From an uncultured Clostridia bacterium (GTDB taxonomy: Bacteria > Bacillota > Clostridia > Oscillospirales > Oscillospiraceae): a stretch of DNA of 9,789 bases. Of the stretch, positions 6,626-9,789 are shown piece by piece; the stretch's first letter is position 1; each line of letters begins with the position of its first letter. The position numbers and the translations under genes are program-made. The notes beneath the pieces are model-generated. The model ran no database searches. It had not been told where the DNA came from and saw nothing but the letters and a program-made list of their open reading frames with translations. Location: NCBI GenBank assembly GCA_938023775.1, contig CALJDB010000190.1:1-9789 (forward strand). The letters run 5' to 3'.

Positions 6626-6654
6626 TTGCAAAGGTGAGGGGAAAATGCTATAAT
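6626..6654 (+). promoter_or_regulatory. Predicted sigma-A promoter of rex
   Basis: TTGCAA (6626-6631) and a perfect TATAAT (6649-6654) have a 17-base spacer, with TGC before the -10 (extended -10). Expected start of transcription is around 6660-6662. The architecture mirrors the sufC promoter on the other strand, including the same spacer length and TGC. Confidence 0.75.
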
Positions 6655-6701
6655 ACGCGGAAGAAAGAGCTTTTTCCGGAAAGGAAGGGTTGATCCGACT
6701 T

Positions 6702-7334
6702 ATGAAGAAAAATTATGTTTCCAATAACGTCATCCGCCGCCTGCCGCGCTACCTCCGCAAGCTCGACGAGTTGCTCGCGGCGGACACGGAGCGCATCTCC
6801 TCCAGCGAGCTCGGCCGCCAGATGGGGCTCACCCCGTCCCAGATCCGGCAGGACTTCTCCTGCTTCGGCGAGTTCGGGCAGCAGGGCTACGGCTACAATG
6901 TCGCCGCGCTGCGGCAGGAGATTGCCCATATTCTCGGCATGGACCGCGACTATACCGGCGTGCTTGTCGGCACAGGCCGTATCGGTCAGTCACTGATCGA
7001 GAATTTCAACTTCCACCGCTTCGGCTTCCGCCTTGTGAGCGCGTTCGACATTCGCCCTGAGCTCGTCGGGACGGAGATCGCCGGGGTGCCCATCCGCTCG
7101 TCGGAGGGGCTGACGGACTATATCCGCGACCATCAGATCGACATGGCGATTCTCTCCGTCGACCGCGGCCGCGCCCAGACGATCACGGACCAGCTCATCG
7201 GCGCGGGCGTGAAGGCGATCTGGAACTTCACGGACCGCGAGGTCGACCCCGGCAGAAGCGGCGTCGTCATCGAGAACATCCACTTTTCCGATTCGCTGCT
7301 CGCGCTGAGCTATTACCTCTCCGACCGGGAGTGA
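6702..7334 (+). CDS. rex: Redox-sensing transcriptional repressor Rex
   Basis: Cytoplasmic repressor that reads the NADH/NAD+ ratio and controls fermentation and redox genes in Gram-positive bacteria. It has 210 residues, normal for the family. The winged-helix DNA-binding part covers about residues 5-75, with VSNNVIRRLPRYLRKLDEL, ISSSELGRQMGLTPSQIRQD and FGEFGQQGYGYNV all typical. The Rossmann part follows, with the dinucleotide loop GTGRIG (90-95), AFDIRPELVG (114-123), RAQ (157-159) and WNFT (174-177), and the C-terminal dimer-swap helix DSLLALSYYL. Family members more often have GAGNLG and a VPA-x-x-AQ segment; here these read GTGRIG and VDRGRAQ, a modest variation. A TTG at 6690 would add four residues but abuts the AAGGAAGGG ribosome site, so the ATG at 6702 is preferred. 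Transcribed divergently from sufC from its own promoter; followed 7 nt later by the SLH gene. Autoregulation is common for Rex but no operator is evident. Confidence 0.95.
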   Translation: MKKNYVSNNVIRRLPRYLRKLDELLAADTERISSSELGRQMGLTPSQIRQDFSCFGEFGQQGYGYNVAALRQEIAHILGMDRDYTGVLVGTGRIGQSLIENFNFHRFGFRLVSAFDIRPELVGTEIAGVPIRSSEGLTDYIRDHQIDMAILSVDRGRAQTITDQLIGAGVKAIWNFTDREVDPGRSGVVIENIHFSDSLLALSYYLSDRE

Positions 7335-7341
7335 GCCGGCT

Positions 7342-8343
7342 ATGAAAAAACGCCTTCTCACGTTTGCGCTCGCGCTTGTGCTGCTCGCCGGGCTTGCGAC
7401 CGCCGCCCTCGCCGGCGCGGGCGGGAGCGACGATCCGCTCGTGACGCTGAGCTACCTGGCGGACACCTTCCGCGCGAAGGTGCGCAGCGCCTTCTCCCGC
7501 GTGACGGGGGAGGCGATCGAGCGCGCCAAGACCGCGGAAAAGCCCGTCGCCGCGCGCGAGATGCTCGCGGGGGAGAGCCTGCGCCTGACGGAAGGGCAGG
7601 AGTTCCTGCTCATCTCCGGCGCGGCGAAGCTCTACGCCGGGAGCGGCTGCGCGGTGGACACCGTCCACGGCACGGAGCTGCGCGCCGGCTCCGCCGCGCT
7701 GAACACCCGCTGCATCGTCTGCGAGGAGAGCGAGCTCTGGCTTGATTTCACCGCGCCGAGCATCGTCTATGTCTCCTCCGCCGCCGAAAAGGGAACGGGC
7801 AGCGCCTTCGCCGACGTGCTCCGCGGCGACTGGTTTTATGCCGACGTCGTGAGCGCCTGCGGCCGCGGGCTCGTGAACGGCATGAGCGCGGACGCTTATG
7901 CCCCGCAGGGGACGCTGACATGGGCGCAGGCGGTGAAGCTCGCGGCGTGTATGCATGAGCTTTACCACACCGGCGCGGTCACGCTCGCGCCGAGCGAGGG
8001 CGACTGGTACCGCAGCTACGCCGACTATGCGCTGAAAAAGGGCGTTCTCGCCGCCGAGCCGGAGGACTGGAACGCCGTCATCACGCGGCGGGACTTCGTT
8101 GCGCTTTTTTACCGCGCACTGCCCGCAAAGGAGTATACCGCGCGCAACACCGTCGCCGACGGCGCGATCCCGGACGTCGCAATGACGGACGAGGGCGCGA
8201 AGGAGATTTACGCCTTTTACCGCGCCGGGATCCTCCTCGGCTATGCCGACGGCTCCTTCGGACCGGAAAACACCGTCACCCGCGCCGAGATCGCCGCGAT
8301 CATGAACCGCATGTTCGACCCGGATGCGCGGAAAACACTATAA
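7342..8343 (+). CDS. Secreted protein with three SLH (S-layer homology) repeats
   Basis: A 333-residue exported protein. Residues 1-24 form a signal peptide (MKKR, a leucine/alanine-rich core, then ALA before GAGG). Residues 30-150 are an N-terminal region of unknown function beginning DDPLVTLSYL; similar starts occur in other clostridial SLH proteins. Three SLH units follow. The first spans about 155-208 (FADV, then RGLVNG and TWAQ). The second, degenerate, spans about 221-260 (WYRSYADYALKKGVL, then TRRD). The third spans about 275-325 (IPDVA, then GILLGYADGSFGPENTVTRAEIAAI), the most canonical. SLH repeats normally bind pyruvylated cell-wall polymers, so the protein is probably attached to the cell envelope. 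It starts 7 nt after rex with GGGAG overlapping the rex end, suggesting coupled translation, and is followed by a strong terminator. The reason for pairing with rex is unknown. Confidence 0.85.
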   Translation: MKKRLLTFALALVLLAGLATAALAGAGGSDDPLVTLSYLADTFRAKVRSAFSRVTGEAIERAKTAEKPVAAREMLAGESLRLTEGQEFLLISGAAKLYAGSGCAVDTVHGTELRAGSAALNTRCIVCEESELWLDFTAPSIVYVSSAAEKGTGSAFADVLRGDWFYADVVSACGRGLVNGMSADAYAPQGTLTWAQAVKLAACMHELYHTGAVTLAPSEGDWYRSYADYALKKGVLAAEPEDWNAVITRRDFVALFYRALPAKEYTARNTVADGAIPDVAMTDEGAKEIYAFYRAGILLGYADGSFGPENTVTRAEIAAIMNRMFDPDARKTL

Positions 8344-8351
8344 AACATGAA

Positions 8352-8384
8352 GCGGACGGACGGGCATCGTCCGTCCGCCTTTTT
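8352..8384 (+). terminator. Intrinsic terminator after the rex-SLH unit
   Basis: A perfect 11-bp GC-rich stem (8352-8362 with 8368-8378) closes on loop GGCAT and is followed by C and five T (8380-8384). It begins eight bases after the SLH stop codon and ends ten bases before the mnmE ribosome binding site. Confidence 0.88.
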
Positions 8385-8407
8385 CAGCCTGACAGGAGGA
8401 ACAAAAA

Positions 8408-9772
8408 ATGGACACCATCGCAGCCATCTCTACCGGAAACGTGCTCTCCGGGATCGGAATCATCCGCATTTCGGGGCCGGACACGCTGCGCGTTTTGGAG
8501 CGCGTGTTCACCCCGGCGCAGGGCGCGCCGATGGCGGAGCGGCGGGACCGACTGCTCGTTTACGGCGCGCTCCGCGGCGTGGACGGGGCGGTGCTGGACC
8601 TCTGCCTCGCTACCGTTTCCCGCGGACCGCGGAGCTACACGGGCGAGGACACGGCGGAGCTGCAATGCCACGGCTCGCCCACCGTGCTGCGCGCGGGACT
8701 GGAGGCGCTTTTCGCCGCCGGTGCGCGGCAGGCGGGACCCGGCGAGTTCACGAAGCGTGCGTTCCTGAACGGCCGCATGGACTTGACGCAGGCGGAGGCG
8801 GTCATCGACCTCATCCACGCCGAGACGGACGAGGCGGCGAAAAACGCCGCGGGACAGCTCGGCGGCGCGATCCGCCGCCGCACGGACGCGGTCTACGACG
8901 CCCTGCGCGACATTTTGAGCCACTTTCAGGCGGCGGTCGACTATCCCGAAGAGGGCGTGGAGCCCTTTGAGCTTGCGCAGTATGCGGACACCCTGCGCGC
9001 GCAGGAGCGGACGCTCCGCGCCCTGCTGGACACGGCGCAGCGCGGCAGCGTTCTGACCGGCGGCGTGCCCGCCGTCATTCTGGGAAGACCGAACGCGGGC
9101 AAGAGCAGCCTTTTAAATGCCCTGCTGGGCTATGACCGCGCCATCGTCACCGACATCCCCGGCACCACGCGCGACACGATCACCGAGCGCGTCCGTCTCG
9201 GCGGTGTGCTCCTGCGCCTGACGGACACGGCAGGACTGCGCGAAACGTCGGACGCCGTGGAGCGCGTCGGCGTGGAGCGCGCCCGCGCCGCGGCCGCGGA
9301 CGCCGCGCTTGCGCTCGTGCTCGCCGACCCGACGGGGGAGGAGACGCGCGATTGGGCGACGCTGCGCGCCGCGCAGGGGGCGGAGCATATCCTCGTCGTG
9401 TTCACGAAATCGGATCTCGCCCCCGCACCGGCTGAGCCGGACTTCGGCGGTCTGCGCGCCGATGGCGTTGTCTCGCTCAGCGCGCGGACCGGCGAGGGGC
9501 TCGACGCGCTCGCCGCCGCGGTCGCCGCGCTCTATCCCGCGCCGGACGTCCCCGCGGGCGAGATATTGACGAACACGCGCCAGACGGACGCGGTGCGCCG
9601 CGCGCTGGACGCCCTCTGCGCTGCGGAGGAAGCCCTCGCTGCCGGAATTGCGCCGGACGCGGCACTCACTGGGCTGGAGGAGGCAATGAACGCCCTCGGC
9701 GAGCTCAGCGGCAGAACCGTCCGCGAGGACATCACCGCCCGCATCTTCGAGCGCTTCTGTGTCGGGAAGTGA
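8408..9772 (+). CDS. mnmE: tRNA modification GTPase MnmE
   Basis: GTPase that, with MnmG, installs the carboxymethylaminomethyl or aminomethyl group at C5 of wobble uridine 34 in several tRNAs, using a formyl-folate donor. The 454-residue length is normal. The N-terminal folate-binding/dimer domain covers about residues 1-118 (DTIAAISTGNVLSGIGIIRISG; RSYTGEDTAELQCHG; GPGEFTKRAFLNGRMDLTQAEAV at its border). A helical domain encloses the G domain: G1 GRPNAGKSS (226-234) with the potassium-binding Asn229, G2 GTTRD (252-256), G3 DTAGLRE (273-279) with catalytic Glu279, G4 TKSD (333-336, where NKxD is usual), and G5 near SAR (358-360). The C-terminal FCVGK carries the catalytic C-x-G-K cysteine (Cys451). 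AGGAGG (8394-8399) is eight bases before the ATG. mnmG may follow beyond the window edge, but only 17 bases remain. Confidence 0.96.
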   Translation: MDTIAAISTGNVLSGIGIIRISGPDTLRVLERVFTPAQGAPMAERRDRLLVYGALRGVDGAVLDLCLATVSRGPRSYTGEDTAELQCHGSPTVLRAGLEALFAAGARQAGPGEFTKRAFLNGRMDLTQAEAVIDLIHAETDEAAKNAAGQLGGAIRRRTDAVYDALRDILSHFQAAVDYPEEGVEPFELAQYADTLRAQERTLRALLDTAQRGSVLTGGVPAVILGRPNAGKSSLLNALLGYDRAIVTDIPGTTRDTITERVRLGGVLLRLTDTAGLRETSDAVERVGVERARAAAADAALALVLADPTGEETRDWATLRAAQGAEHILVVFTKSDLAPAPAEPDFGGLRADGVVSLSARTGEGLDALAAAVAALYPAPDVPAGEILTNTRQTDAVRRALDALCAAEEALAAGIAPDAALTGLEEAMNALGELSGRTVREDITARIFERFCVGK

Positions 9773-9789
9773 ACCGGACCTTATCGCAA
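9773..9789. other. Short uncalled tail after mnmE
   Basis: The last 17 bases follow the mnmE stop codon. They contain no start codon with a ribosome binding site and no recognisable element; too short to interpret. Confidence 0.6.

Larger units (their letters stand above)
6503..6701. promoter_or_regulatory. Divergent intergenic control region sufC / rex
   Basis: The only sizeable non-coding stretch in the window, 199 bp, and noticeably more AT-rich near the two start sites than its surroundings. It holds two back-to-back promoters (listed separately), an inverted repeat between them at 6576-6602, an A-run at 6605-6610, and leader sequences of about 35 nt (sufC) and 40 nt (rex). I find no convincing full Rex operator (TTGTGA- or TTGTTAA-type palindrome). 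A TTGTAAAA half-like sequence on the minus strand (6565-6572) overlaps the sufC -35. Confidence 0.75.

Noticed and set aside
6690..6701. TTG at 6690 as the start of rex
   Set aside because: It directly abuts the purine-rich ribosome site, leaving no spacer, and adds four residues not typical of Rex.
8314..8344. TTCGAC and TATAAA near the SLH stop as a promoter for mnmE
   Set aside because: The spacer is 19 bases, the -35 is poor, and the transcript would start at the terminator hairpin, so it is not a convincing mnmE promoter.

Overview
The window looks like chromosomal DNA of a high-GC member of the Clostridia, probably an Oscillospirales-type gut or anaerobic lineage. This is inferred from four things: base composition that by eye exceeds 60% GC, strong AGGAGG-type ribosome binding sites with sigma-A-like promoters, a Rex redox repressor, and an S-layer-homology (SLH) protein beside a reduced Suf-type Fe-S system. 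The exact taxon cannot be read from the sequence. I see no phage, transposon, CRISPR or tRNA content, and coding density is very high. The longest non-coding stretch is the 199-bp divergent promoter region at 6503-6701.

Layout. At the left edge, 1-1248 (+) is the 3' part of an APC-family amino acid permease. It converges on a seven-gene block on the minus strand, and a bidirectional hairpin terminator (1253-1291) separates the two. Read in its own direction from 6502 down to 1290, the block runs sufC, sufB-like scaffold, PHP-domain phosphoesterase, mutY, GNAT acetyltransferase, azlC, azlD. Gaps are at most 25 nt and three junctions are 4-bp ATGA overlaps, so it reads as one transcription unit from a well-formed promoter at 6544-6572. 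Rightward from the same intergenic region run rex (6702-7334) and, 7 nt later, a secreted SLH-domain protein (7342-8343). A strong intrinsic terminator (8352-8384) follows. mnmE (8408-9772), a tRNA-modification GTPase, occupies the right end.

How the genes may fit together. SufC (ATPase) and the short SufB-like protein form a minimal Fe-S cluster assembly pair; no cysteine desulfurase, SufU or second SufD lies in the window. The same unit encodes MutY, which carries a [4Fe-4S] cluster, and a PHP-family phosphoesterase of the RNase AM / nucleoside-bisphosphate phosphatase type. This suggests coupling of cluster supply with DNA repair or nucleotide clean-up. Rex, which senses NADH/NAD+, is transcribed divergently from the Fe-S genes, so the shared promoter region is the natural place to look for redox control, although no convincing Rex palindrome is visible. 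The distal GNAT-azlC-azlD part and the convergent APC permease concern small-molecule acetylation and amino acid export or import.

Nothing here is plainly a new defence or mobile system. The best leads are the minimal Fe-S operon, the divergent promoter region with its unexplained dyad, the rex leader RNA, and the SLH protein coupled to rex.
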